This document shows positions 9,015 through 18,208 of a DNA stretch of 64,000 nt, in pieces (within the stretch, counting starts at the first letter, position 1; the number at the start of each line of letters is the position of its first letter). Source of the stretch: Nostoc linckia NIES-25 (GTDB taxonomy: Bacteria > Cyanobacteriota > Cyanobacteriia > Cyanobacteriales > Nostocaceae); the NCBI RefSeq assembly GCF_002368035.1, contig NZ_AP018222.1, forward strand, positions 930,001 through 994,000. The letters are read 5' to 3'. A program made the translations under genes and the position numbers. The notes under the pieces were generated by a model. That model made no database searches and was not told the origin of the DNA. It saw nothing but the letters and a program-made list of their open reading frames with translations.

Positions 9015-9662
9015 TTACAAAGGCCCAGAAATACCTTGTTTGCGGATCATCAAGAAGTGAAACAGCATGAAGACTGCAATTAACCAAGGCAAAACAAAGG
9101 TGTGTGCGCTGTAGTAACGGGTCAATGTTGCTTGACCGACACTAGAACCACCGCGCAATAGGTCGGAGATCAGAACACCAACCACGGGAATTGCTTCTGG
9201 TACACCGCTAACGATTTTCACAGCCCAGTAGCCAACTTGATCCCAAGGCAGGGAGTAGCCAGTAACTCCAAAGGAAACGGTAATTACAGCCAAAATGACA
9301 CCACTTACCCAGGTCAATTCGCGGGGCTTTTTAAAACCACCAGTCAGATAAACCCGGAAGACGTGCAAAATCATCATCAATACCATCATGCTGGCAGACC
9401 AGCGATGGATGGAGCGAATTAGCCAACCGAAGTTCACTTCATTCATGATGTACTGAACTGAGGAAAAAGCTTCAGCGACTGTTGGCTTGTAGTAGAACGT
9501 CATGGCAAATCCAGTGGCAAACTGGATCAAAAAGCAAGTTAGGGTAATTCCACCCAGACAGTAAAAAATGTTGACGTGGGGAGGGACGTACTTGCTAGTA
9601 ACGTCTTCGGCGATCGCTTGAATCTCCAGGCGTTCCTCAAACCAGTCGTAAACGTTGGCCAT
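9015..9662 (-). CDS. petB: Cytochrome b6
   Basis: A 215-residue, four-helix membrane cytochrome carrying two b hemes and the covalently attached heme ci. Recognisable parts are VYDWFEERLEIQAIAEDV at the N-terminus, the YCLGG Cys for heme ci (about residue 35), heme-ligating His in RSIHRWSASMMVLMMILHVFR and in YSAHTFVLPWLIAVFMLFHF. Length is standard. It is transcribed with petD and is divergent from ctpA, a neighbourhood also found in other cyanobacteria. Confidence 0.98.
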   Translation of the reverse strand: MANVYDWFEERLEIQAIAEDVTSKYVPPHVNIFYCLGGITLTCFLIQFATGFAMTFYYKPTVAEAFSSVQYIMNEVNFGWLIRSIHRWSASMMVLMMILHVFRVYLTGGFKKPRELTWVSGVILAVITVSFGVTGYSLPWDQVGYWAVKIVSGVPEAIPVVGVLISDLLRGGSSVGQATLTRYYSAHTFVLPWLIAVFMLFHFLMIRKQGISGPL

Positions 9663-10162
9663 ACAATCTCAAGTTCCTAAGAATCGGTTGCGTTTGATAA
9701 ATTCCGAAGTTCTAAATCGGCGACGAAAGTTTTCAGGGTCTCAAGTCTCGGCATCTTATGAGTTCTGCTTTAGGCTCTCCCCCACTAGATGCCACAGCCT
9801 AGAGTAGCAGCATAACCCTTTGCGGACTCTCTAGAAGCCGCCGAGTCGTGACTTCTCTCCCAATTAGCAATTTTGGGATTTTAGTAAAGGCGACTTTTTT
9901 GTTTGTCAGCTTTGAGAGTGGTAAGAGTTTTCAGAAACTTTACACTCTGTAAAGATGGAATGTATTGCGATCTCTTTATGCTCCAACACAGAAAATTGCG
10001 GACACAAAGTAGATTTTATCCTTTGCTGAGTGGGATGGACTGCATCAGTTGAGTAAACAACTTGATGAGAAGAATGCACCACTTCTATAAAAAAAGTAAC
10101 ATAATCGAGAGATAGATTTCATCAACAACAGGACAACAGGGCATTTCTAGGCAATTTGGGTT
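9663..10162. other. petB-ctpA divergent promoter region
   Basis: About 500 bp between the leftward petB and rightward ctpA start codons. It must contain the petBD promoter and leader and the ctpA promoter. No tandem repeats intrude, unlike most other intergenic regions here. I could not assign promoter boxes with confidence. Confidence 0.5.
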
Positions 10163-10170
10163 GAGGTGGA
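10163..10170 (+). promoter_or_regulatory. Ribosome-binding site deciding the ctpA start
   Basis: GAGGTGGA lies 7 bp before the ATG at 10178. It overlaps the alternative GTG at 10166, so translation most likely begins at 10178 rather than the GTG. Confidence 0.65.
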
Positions 10171-10177
10171 ATTGATA

Positions 10178-11419
10178 ATGGGGTTCATGAACAAATTTTT
10201 TCGAGTTGGATTTTCACTGCTAATGGCGTTTTGCTTGTCTTTGGGTATAATTACCCAGCCGGCACTGGCTTTGACAGCACAACAAAAGTTGGTTTCTGAA
10301 GTTTGGCGAATCGTCAATCGGACTTATCTGGATGAGACGTTTAACCATCAAAATTGGGCGTTAGTTCGGCAAAAAGTTCTCGAAAAGCCGTTTAGCGATT
10401 CCAATGCGGCTTATACCGCCATTCAGACGATGCTCAAGAGCCTCGACGATCCTTTTACCCGCTTTTTAGACCCAGAACAGTACCGCAGCTTACAGGTAAA
10501 CACTTCTGGAGAACTGACGGGGGTGGGATTGCAAATTGCTCTCAATGCTGAAACTGGTAAGTTGGAAGTAGTGGCTCCCATAACGGGTTCGCCAGCGGAG
10601 AAAGCGGGGATTAGACCGCGCGATCGCATTCTCAAAATTGAAGGCATTCCCACTGAAAATTTGACTTTGGATGAAGCTGCAACGAAAATGCGCGGCCCCA
10701 GTGGCAGCCTTGTGACTCTCCTCATCGAACGAGACGGAGAGCCAGAGACGGAAATTAGACTGACGCGCGATCGCATTACTCTTAATCCTGTGGTTTCGGA
10801 ATTGCGTGTTTCTGGGCAGGGTACGCCCATTGGCTACCTTCGTCTGGCTCAATTCAATGCCAACGCCTCCACGGAATTGGCAAACGCTATTTCTAGTCTA
10901 GAAAAAAAAGGAGCTGCTGCCTACATTCTAGATTTGCGAAATAATCCTGGGGGGTTATTGCAAGCCGGAATTGAAATCGCCCGTTTGTGGTTAGACTCCG
11001 GCACTATTGTCTACACTGTTAACCGACAAGGCATTCAAGGTAGTTTTGAAGCGTTTGGGCCTGCCCTAACCGACGATCCTTTGGTGATTTTGGTGAATCA
11101 AGGAACTGCCAGTGCTAGTGAAATTCTTGCTGGCGCACTCCAAGATAATGGGCGTGCCCAACTTGTGGGGGAAACGACTTTTGGTAAAGGCTTAATTCAA
11201 TCTTTGTTTGAATTATCAGATGGTTCAGGTTTAGCAGTAACAATTGCTAAGTATGAAACTCCTCAACATCGGGATATTAATAAACTAGGTATTAAGCCAG
11301 ATAAAGTGATTTCCCAAACACCCCTAAACCGCGAACAGATTGGCACAACTGCGGATCTGCAATATCAAGCAGCGTTGGAACTATTGAATGAAAACTCGGT
11401 TGTGGCGGGAAAGACTTAA
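10178..11419 (+). CDS. ctpA: Carboxyl-terminal processing protease (S41)
   Basis: A 413-residue lumenal/periplasmic serine protease. CtpA matures the D1 protein of photosystem II by removing its C-terminal extension. The signal peptide is at about residues 1-32 (FSLLMAFCLSLG, ending PALA). A PDZ domain follows at about 95-185 (ELTGVGLQIAL, AGIRPRDRILKIEG), then the S41 domain with the catalytic Ser in TASASEILAGAL and Lys in TTFGKGLIQS. Position next to petB is typical. Other Ctp paralogs (CtpB, CtpC) are possible, but the petB linkage favours ctpA. Confidence 0.93.
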   Translation: MGFMNKFFRVGFSLLMAFCLSLGIITQPALALTAQQKLVSEVWRIVNRTYLDETFNHQNWALVRQKVLEKPFSDSNAAYTAIQTMLKSLDDPFTRFLDPEQYRSLQVNTSGELTGVGLQIALNAETGKLEVVAPITGSPAEKAGIRPRDRILKIEGIPTENLTLDEAATKMRGPSGSLVTLLIERDGEPETEIRLTRDRITLNPVVSELRVSGQGTPIGYLRLAQFNANASTELANAISSLEKKGAAAYILDLRNNPGGLLQAGIEIARLWLDSGTIVYTVNRQGIQGSFEAFGPALTDDPLVILVNQGTASASEILAGALQDNGRAQLVGETTFGKGLIQSLFELSDGSGLAVTIAKYETPQHRDINKLGIKPDKVISQTPLNREQIGTTADLQYQAALELLNENSVVAGKT

Positions 11420-11652
11420 AAACTTGAGTGCTGCACTCGATTTGGTTGTGAAAGTGCTTTTTTAGGTAGCCAAAATGAGCGCGGCGATCGCAAAGTCAAA
11501 CTGCGGTTTTATTTCCTTAAGGGGACAAGGAGAAGTGGGGACGACTGGGGCAAAAGGTTTTCTCTTACTTCCCTTGTTTGGCAATACTGGCATAATTTCA
11601 AACATGTTCCTAGATATCTAAACCTGTTTACCAAAAATAGCCAAAAATTATT

Positions 11653-11739
11653 GATAAATTCTGTTCCTTTCCCAAAAATAGAGTTGCAAGTTAATTTTCC
11701 CCTGTGGGCTTCTTCAATAATTTGCCGAGCGATCGCCAT
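11653..11739 (-). pseudogene. Duplicated tail of the adjacent histidine kinase (remnant)
   Basis: About 29 codons (AIARQIIEEAHRGKLTCNSI, then FGKGTEFI) copy the extreme C-terminus of the giant kinase that ends just beside it at 11765 (AIARQIIEEAHNGNLNCNSV, then LGQGTEFV). The reading frame then runs into unrelated sequence. Nucleotide similarity is clear, including a shared GCGATCGCCA. This is a tandem partial duplication, or what is left of a second kinase gene. Confidence 0.75.
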
Positions 11740-11764
11740 TTTCCTGAAGTTATTAATTTAAAAT

Positions 11765-14700
11765 TCATCCCATAGTTTTAATAGGTAAAGTAATAACAAA
11801 TTCTGTTCCTTGTCCCAATACAGAATTGCAGTTCAGGTTACCATTGTGGGCTTCTTCAATAATTTGCCGAGCGATCGCCAACCCCAACCCAGTTCCTTTA
11901 CCAACACCTTTCGTAGTAAATAAATGGTCAAAAATATTTTGTTTTACTTCTTCACTCATTCCTTTGCCGTTATCAGCAATGATAACTTTCACACTGTGAT
12001 TTTCTAGGAAGGTTTGAATTTTAATTAAATTGGGATTTAGCTGAATTTGTTCAAAAGTTAGTCCATTATTTGCATCTTCCAAAGCATCAATAGCATTGGC
12101 TAAAAGATTCATAAATACTTGATTTAGCTGACCGGGAAAACATTCAATTTGTGGAAGATTACTATATTCAGTTAATACTTCAATGGCAGGACGTTGTTCA
12201 TTTGCTTTAAGACGATGTTTCAAAATTAAAATTGTGCTGTCAATACCTTGGTGGATATTAAACGCAACTTTGTAATCTCGATCGGCACGGGAGAAGGTGC
12301 GGAGACTGGTGCTAATATTTTTGAGCCTTTCACAGGCCAGCGTCATGGAATCAATTACTTTAGGTAAGTCTTCTAAGGTATAATCTAAGTCAATTTCTTG
12401 GGCATGTTCGAGAATTTCTTCGCTTTTGTTCGGTAGACTTTCTTGATATAGTTTGAGATGTTCGACAAGATCGGCAATGGTAGGTTTAGTCTGTTTGAGA
12501 CTGGCAGAAATAAAACCAAGGGGATTATTCATTTCGTGAGCAACACCAGCAACTAAATTACCCAAAGCAGACATCTTTTCACTTTGAATAATTTGTAATT
12601 GGGCGTTTTGTAAATTAGTTAGAGCTTGTTCTAAATCGTGCGATTTTTGCTGTAAAGCAACTTCTGATTGCTTGCGATCGCTAATATCAATAACTACCCC
12701 ATCCCATAAAATTGCACCATCAGCTTGTCGCTCTGGACGAGCAGCAGATTGAATCCATTTCACCGTTCCTGAAGGCAGGATAATCCGCCATTCTTTTTCA
12801 AAAGGTGTCAGAGTTTGGGCAGAGTAGATCATTGCTTGTGTAATAGCTGGGTTATCGTCAGGATGATTCATAGCGTAAAGGCTATGTGTCCCCGCCATCA
12901 CCAATTCTGGCTCTAAGCCATACAACTCCAAACAGCCAGAACTAACGTAGGGTGTTGAAGTTGAACCATCCGCCCCCAAACGGAATTGGTACACCATACC
13001 AGGAATATTATTTGCCAAATTTTGAAAGCGGATTTCACTAGCCTGCAATTTTGCTAGAGATTGTGCCAATTCTTGAGCATAGGTCTGAGAATTGCCATAA
13101 AGTTGGGCATTTTCTAGGGAAATGGCAGCTTGGGCGCAGAGTAAATTCAGCAATTCGACGCGATCGCTGGTAAAGGCTCCAGTAACTAGATTGTTTTCCA
13201 AGTACAATACACCAAGCAACTTACCCTGATGCAAAATAGGGCTACACAAGATACTCTTGGGCTGCTGTCGCTGAATATAAGGGTCATTAGTTAATTGTCC
13301 ATGTACTCTAGCATCAATAATCACCGTAGGCTGTAAGCTGCGTTTGACGGTATTAATCAAACTAATCGGCACATCCTGGCTGTCTTCAAGAAATTGTGGC
13401 TTCAGCAGTACTGGCGAAAAATCAGTACAAGTGACGGATTGCACCATCAACTGTTCTCCATGCGACAGCAGCAACACACATTTCTCGGCTCCAGAATTTT
13501 CAATCAGAATGTTTAGCAATGTCGAGAGCAGTTTTTCCAATTCGATTTCGCCAGAAAGGATTTGGAAAGCTTTGAGAATGGCAGCTAAATCTAAAGCTAC
13601 AGAGACGCTGCTACTACTAGAACTGGCCGAACTAGTGGAGGTGATAGTCCCTAAGTTGAAGATAGTTTCAGAAGTGGAGAGGGGAGAACGGGTTTGCTGG
13701 AGGATGGGGGCGAGTAGTTGGGGATAGCGTTTTTCTAAATCGGCGACTTTGGCTTTGGCACCCCAACGAGCATAACCATAGTAAGCTTCCGTCATGTATT
13801 CTTGGGCAATGCGCTGTTTTCCCCAATCTAGGTAGAACTTAGCGGCTAGTTCGTTGGCAAGCGCTTCTTCTTGGACGTAGCCGTGTTCTTTAGCTAAAGT
13901 TATGGCGCGATCGTAATAGTCCATTGCCTCGGCTTTGTTGCCTAAAATACGATGCTGTTCTGCTGCAACCAAATCAAATTTATGTTGGAAATTCATTGGT
14001 GCATCAGTAGCCCATTGTTTCATTTTTTCCTGATTATTCGTAACTCGATTCAGGAGGTTTTCTCGTTGTAAATCTGCAACGGATGGGTAGATTGCCAAGT
14101 GCGTCAAAGAATCATAGAAGTAAGATACTGGTACAACCAAAAGACCCGGCACTCCATCTAAATACTGTTCGGCTTGCAGTGCATTTTTATGCGCTTGTAG
14201 ATAGTCTCCAAAAAAGTAGCAAAGAATAAGTTTGTTGAAATAAAAGTGATGCAGCCCAGTTCGATCGTGAGCATCTAAAAGCTTTGGTAAAGCTATTTTT
14301 TCGTTGTAAACTTCACCCTGTAAGATGCATGGATTTTCTGAGTAATTTAGCAAGTTGATCGCTGATTGTTGAAAGATTTGATGAAAGCTTAAAGCATTTT
14401 CTTGCTTGAGTCGGGCTAGGACATCACTAATAGTTGCCATTTCTTGTGCAACTATTGTCAATTCTTGTCCCATCAGATACGCGTGCTGGGATTTATGTAT
14501 AACAGCATGGGTAGCAAATACAAAGTTGCCCCCTTCGAGACCACTTTGGTAAGCATCCAAAAGAATTGGTAACGTTTCTCTGACATGAACTTTGCCATGA
14601 TTTATACAAACTCCCACCACAAAGAATGTAGAGCCTTTGATGTCTGGAAAATTAAATTTTTCTGCTAAAGTTAAGGCTAGTTTTCCAACTTGATAAGCTG

Positions 14701-17044
14701 ATTCAATATTGTGAAATACTGCATTTAAAAGGATACCGTAACAAGCGTAACCATAACTTGAGAATGGTGAATTGCCATAGTTTATTGATAAGTTCACCAG
14801 TTCAGATATCACCAATGGAAATAGTATCGGTGCAGCTTGATAGGTAGCAGGGCCAATAGTGGCTAATATCCTTGCAGCACATAGATGCTCGATATCTGTC
14901 ATTAAAGGTAAGTTAATCAATTCTTCGATATTCTTCGCTTCCAAATTGCTTGCAACTTGAGCGATCGCTTGTTGAATATCTGACGCTTCGGGTGCTTGTG
15001 GTATGGTCACTCCTAGAAGTTGCAAAGCTTCTAATCCAATTTTGACTGCTTCTAGCTTTTTAACTTGTGCCATAGAAGCTTGGATTTTGACGGCATAAAC
15101 TTTCATTTTGTCAACAGAAGTTTTTGCCTCTTGCATAACAATATCTATCCATTGCTCCATCTGACCAAAATCACCGCTAAGATATGCGGTTTCTGCTGCT
15201 AGTTCGTGCAATTCTAGGGTGAGATTGTAGTGTGTTTGCCAGCAATACTCATCTTGAGATTGAGAAAAATTTAGTAAAGCAATACCTGTAGTTGAGTACT
15301 GATAAGCGGCTGCATAAGCTGTGGCGGCTTTGGCTTTGTGTCCTGCTTGCAAATTGAGTTCAGCGATTTTTATTTGTGGCGATCGCTCAATAATCAAGGA
15401 TTTTCCAATGTTGAGTTGATTGACAATCTCAAACAAATTTTCATCTAGTTTTGTGACTGGCGTATTGTTCAGCAGCAGTTGTCCGATTCTCAAGTGTGTT
15501 GCTTGTTTTTGCTCCTCAGGAATCAGAGAATATGCCGCTTGTTGAACGCGATCGTGCAAAAATTTATAAACTGTCTTTTGTCCTTGGTCATTGGTTATTT
15601 GTCCTTGGTCATTAGTTATTTGTCTTTGGTCATTGGTTATTTGTCCTTGGTCATTGGTTATTTGTCCTTGGTCATTGGTTATTTGTTGGAGTTCGTCTGC
15701 GAATGACAAATGACTATTGAAGCGGTTTTGTGCAGCAGCGCCTGATAGTTCTGGCGCAGGCGGTTGCTTGCCAATAATCTGTTCTAATTGCGGAATCACA
15801 TCAATTATTACCTGTCCACTCTCACCCAAGGCAGACAGAATTTTATTTCGCCACTGTTGTAGTTGACTGTCGGTTTCAGCGAGCAACTGTGTCATCAAAT
15901 CGCAAAAAGCTCGGACAAAGGCAGATAGGGGAATGTTGCGGTCGAATTGGTCGTATTTACCTTTGATGAAATACCCACTCCAGCGGACAATCGGCTTATG
16001 TACTTCATTCACTACAGCAGTTTTGCCAATACCAGAGAAGCCAGCCACCAACATCAACTCAGCTGCTCCATTGGCAACTCTGCCAAATGCTTCTAGCAAG
16101 GTTTTGACTTCTTGCTCTCGTCCATAGAGTTTTTCTCTTATGAGAAAGCGATCGCTAATATCGTGCTGTGCCAAATCAAACCAGGTATGTTTGCCTGTTG
16201 CTTGCCATTCTTGGTAACATTTCTCCAGATCGTATTTCAGTCCTAATGCACTCTGATAGCGGTTTTCAGCGTTCTTTGCCATCAGCTTGCAAATAATCTC
16301 TCCTAGCATTAAAGGCATTTCCGGGTTGAGATCGCAGATGGAATTGGGCTGTTTTGCGATATGGGAATGCACTAATTCCATTGGCTCGTCGGATGTAAAA
16401 GGCAGTTGTCCGCTCAGTAACTCAAAAAATGTCACACCTAATGAATAAAAGTCGCTGCGGTAGTCAATACCTCGGTTCATCCGCCCAGTTTGCTCTGGCG
16501 ATAGATACGCTAGCGTCCCTTCGAGTCCATTGATACTCTGAATTTCCTGGGTTTCTCTTGGTAATAGCGAGGCAATACTGAAGTCAATCAGTTTGACTTG
16601 TTTGGTATCAGGGTGGATTAGGATATTGGCTGGTTTAATGTCCTTGTGAATGACGCGCTGTTGGTGCAACTGGTGTAAAGTGTCTAACAGTTGCAGGGCA
16701 ATGGGTAGAAATTCTTGTAATGTCAGTGGTTTTGCACAAGTAAATTGGCGTAGGGAAATACCACCAAAGTCCTCCATTACCAAGGCATAGCCATTATGAT
16801 AGGGTTCGAGGCTGTAGGGTTTGATGATGCCAGGAATATCTAGATTTTTGGCGATCGCATATTGGTTGCGAAACTGTACTAATTCCCCCAAAGTTGGGTA
16901 TTCTCGTTTTAAGAGCTTGATGACAACTGGCTGGCGATCGCATTGTCGTACCGCCCGATATACTTGAGTGCGAGAACCTGAATAAAGTTGTTCCACAATC
17001 TCGTAGCTAGCGATTTTTACAGTTTCAACAACTTTTACGCTCAT
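11765..17044 (-). CDS. Giant Ser/Thr kinase-ATPase-GAF-PAS-histidine kinase, ATPase core replaced by repeats
   Basis: A 1759-residue signalling protein of the cyanobacterial dual-kinase (HstK-like) type. Domains: Ser/Thr kinase about 12-275 (Lys43, HKDIKPAN at 133-140, IDFS at 153-156); AAA/NACHT-like ATPase from 305 with P-loop GFSGIGKT at 335-342; a TPR-like helical region about 500-1180; GAF about 1230-1390; PAS about 1410-1530; HisKA (GVAHEMNNPLGF) and HATPase (N-box MNLLANAIDAL, G1 DNGKGMS, G2 GKGTGLGLAIAR). At residues 443-490 the expected rest of the ATPase, including Walker B, is absent. Five ITNDQ(G/R)Q heptapeptides encoded by STRR DNA stand in its place. It normally phosphorylates targets in response to a bound signal. 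ATP hydrolysis by the middle domain is doubtful here. Confidence 0.9.
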   Translation of the reverse strand: MSVKVVETVKIASYEIVEQLYSGSRTQVYRAVRQCDRQPVVIKLLKREYPTLGELVQFRNQYAIAKNLDIPGIIKPYSLEPYHNGYALVMEDFGGISLRQFTCAKPLTLQEFLPIALQLLDTLHQLHQQRVIHKDIKPANILIHPDTKQVKLIDFSIASLLPRETQEIQSINGLEGTLAYLSPEQTGRMNRGIDYRSDFYSLGVTFFELLSGQLPFTSDEPMELVHSHIAKQPNSICDLNPEMPLMLGEIICKLMAKNAENRYQSALGLKYDLEKCYQEWQATGKHTWFDLAQHDISDRFLIREKLYGREQEVKTLLEAFGRVANGAAELMLVAGFSGIGKTAVVNEVHKPIVRWSGYFIKGKYDQFDRNIPLSAFVRAFCDLMTQLLAETDSQLQQWRNKILSALGESGQVIIDVIPQLEQIIGKQPPAPELSGAAAQNRFNSHLSFADELQQITNDQGQITNDQGQITNDQRQITNDQGQITNDQGQKTVYKFLHDRVQQAAYSLIPEEQKQATHLRIGQLLLNNTPVTKLDENLFEIVNQLNIGKSLIIERSPQIKIAELNLQAGHKAKAATAYAAAYQYSTTGIALLNFSQSQDEYCWQTHYNLTLELHELAAETAYLSGDFGQMEQWIDIVMQEAKTSVDKMKVYAVKIQASMAQVKKLEAVKIGLEALQLLGVTIPQAPEASDIQQAIAQVASNLEAKNIEELINLPLMTDIEHLCAARILATIGPATYQAAPILFPLVISELVNLSINYGNSPFSSYGYACYGILLNAVFHNIESAYQVGKLALTLAEKFNFPDIKGSTFFVVGVCINHGKVHVRETLPILLDAYQSGLEGGNFVFATHAVIHKSQHAYLMGQELTIVAQEMATISDVLARLKQENALSFHQIFQQSAINLLNYSENPCILQGEVYNEKIALPKLLDAHDRTGLHHFYFNKLILCYFFGDYLQAHKNALQAEQYLDGVPGLLVVPVSYFYDSLTHLAIYPSVADLQRENLLNRVTNNQEKMKQWATDAPMNFQHKFDLVAAEQHRILGNKAEAMDYYDRAITLAKEHGYVQEEALANELAAKFYLDWGKQRIAQEYMTEAYYGYARWGAKAKVADLEKRYPQLLAPILQQTRSPLSTSETIFNLGTITSTSSASSSSSSVSVALDLAAILKAFQILSGEIELEKLLSTLLNILIENSGAEKCVLLLSHGEQLMVQSVTCTDFSPVLLKPQFLEDSQDVPISLINTVKRSLQPTVIIDARVHGQLTNDPYIQRQQPKSILCSPILHQGKLLGVLYLENNLVTGAFTSDRVELLNLLCAQAAISLENAQLYGNSQTYAQELAQSLAKLQASEIRFQNLANNIPGMVYQFRLGADGSTSTPYVSSGCLELYGLEPELVMAGTHSLYAMNHPDDNPAITQAMIYSAQTLTPFEKEWRIILPSGTVKWIQSAARPERQADGAILWDGVVIDISDRKQSEVALQQKSHDLEQALTNLQNAQLQIIQSEKMSALGNLVAGVAHEMNNPLGFISASLKQTKPTIADLVEHLKLYQESLPNKSEEILEHAQEIDLDYTLEDLPKVIDSMTLACERLKNISTSLRTFSRADRDYKVAFNIHQGIDSTILILKHRLKANEQRPAIEVLTEYSNLPQIECFPGQLNQVFMNLLANAIDALEDANNGLTFEQIQLNPNLIKIQTFLENHSVKVIIADNGKGMSEEVKQNIFDHLFTTKGVGKGTGLGLAIARQIIEEAHNGNLNCNSVLGQGTEFVITLPIKTMG
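15578..15682. repeat. 21-bp tandem repeat (3 x 7-bp STRR) inside kinase gene
   Basis: Five copies of a 21-bp unit (TTGGTCATTGGTTATTTGTC plus one base) encode ITNDQ(G/R)Q on the minus strand. Flanking bases 15683-15718 are also repeat-like (TGACAAATGACTATTG). The same heptamers occur in intergenic DNA elsewhere, for example around 37030-37110 and 43430-43465. Confidence 0.9.
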
Positions 17045-17280
17045 AAATTTTTATCAGAATTCCTTGTCTCAGGCTTAGAATTCCCCAGACAGCATCCTGG
17101 TTAACAGATATGGGAAAATTTGCATTGGGCATTGGGCACTTGTACTGAGCTTGTCCTGAGCGAAGCCGAAGGGCAAAGTCGTTGGCGCAGCCTCTCGCAG
17201 AGAAGTATTGGGCATTGGGAATGGGGAAAGGGGGAAAAGTCTTTGATATTCGCGAACGAGTCTTTGGTACTCGATAAATT
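17045..17280. repeat. STRR and dispersed repeat patch
   Basis: Between the kinase and the MBL-fold gene lie GGGCATTGGGCA-type heptamers, a dispersed repeat containing CCTGAGCGAAGCCGAAGGG and the segment GGCGCAGCCTCTCGCAGAGA. A close relative of this mosaic lies at about 37046-37092. No gene is supported. Confidence 0.7.
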
Positions 17281-18015
17281 TTAAAGTAGCGGCTGCATTC
17301 GCAGCAAAGCTTGTAAATCAAGAGAGGCGAGGTGTTGGTAAGCTCCATCTATGGCACGCTTGCCTCTCAAGAAACCTGTATTAGCTCCAGGGCAAATGTA
17401 CTCAAGAGTTTCTGGTGTAAAACGTTCTAATAACAACCGAAGGCTCTTAATTTGTCGCGGCCAGTGAAAAGTTTTCGCTGTCCGTAATGGTACTGGTTGA
17501 CCTTGCTGGTTGGGGAGTAAATGGCGACCGGAAAACAGGATACCTCCAAGTTGACTGTAGTATAGGCAAGATGAACCGGGAGAATGACCTGGTGTCCAAA
17601 TCACTTGTATTTCTGGATCGATAATAAATTCTTGGCTAAAAGTAGTTACGGTTAAGCCTGGTAATAAATAAGCTTCCTGTTCTTGAATCAGGACTTTGCA
17701 TTTCAAAATTTGCTGAAATTCAGCGGTCTTGCCAATAGCGCCTCGATGGGTGATAAATAACCAATCCACGCCCCCATGCGTTGCTAAAAAATCTTGATTT
17801 GTTTGGTCTAGGCTAGGGCAGTCTATGAGGATATTGCTTTCATTTCTTACAATAAAATAAGAGGTTCCCCCTAATGTGTCCCGATTGGGTGGGAAAGCAA
17901 AAATGCTCTCTTGTGCGAAGTCCGTTCTTAGAGAATCTTCGCTAGGAATTTCGTTCGGGAATACAACTCGTGGTGGGTTGGTTGTGCGACTCGGCTGTTG
18001 AGGTGAAGGGAACAT
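17281..18015 (-). CDS. MBL-fold protein with degenerate metal site
   Basis: A 244-residue protein with metallo-beta-lactamase fold features: TSYFIVRNESNILIDCPSLD near residue 50, a PGHSPGSSCLYY motif and FSGRHLLPN. The canonical HxHxDH signature is reduced to THRGAIG, so the second His, the Asp and the third His are missing, and the later metal Asp is replaced in FSGRH. Only the first His and the PGHSPG His remain. It therefore probably binds zinc or iron poorly or not at all, and the role may be binding or structural. It lies 236 bp upstream of the giant kinase gene. Confidence 0.8.
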   Translation of the reverse strand: MFPSPQQPSRTTNPPRVVFPNEIPSEDSLRTDFAQESIFAFPPNRDTLGGTSYFIVRNESNILIDCPSLDQTNQDFLATHGGVDWLFITHRGAIGKTAEFQQILKCKVLIQEQEAYLLPGLTVTTFSQEFIIDPEIQVIWTPGHSPGSSCLYYSQLGGILFSGRHLLPNQQGQPVPLRTAKTFHWPRQIKSLRLLLERFTPETLEYICPGANTGFLRGKRAIDGAYQHLASLDLQALLRMQPLL

Positions 18016-18208
18016 AATGTAAAGAACCGAAACTGAGGAGTTGTGGATAATCTGGTTACAGTGTAAAAATTCTCAAGGATTGAAACTTAAGCGTTAACTA
18101 GCACTGTTAACCCTTGGTTAAAAAATTAGGGTTTGGGTCTACCTTGTAGTTAAGGCGATGCTGCTAAAGCTACTGGTGTGGCGTTTTGTCAAAATTACTG
18201 AAAATAAT

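Noticed and set aside
11509..11652. 76-codon frame treated as an intact protein
   Set aside because: Only the first 29 codons match the kinase end; the rest is unrelated to any domain, so it is called a remnant.
17025..17348. 107-codon open frame between the kinase and MBL genes
   Set aside because: It overlaps both genes and is largely translated repeat sequence (ALRLRSGQAQYKCPMPNANF).
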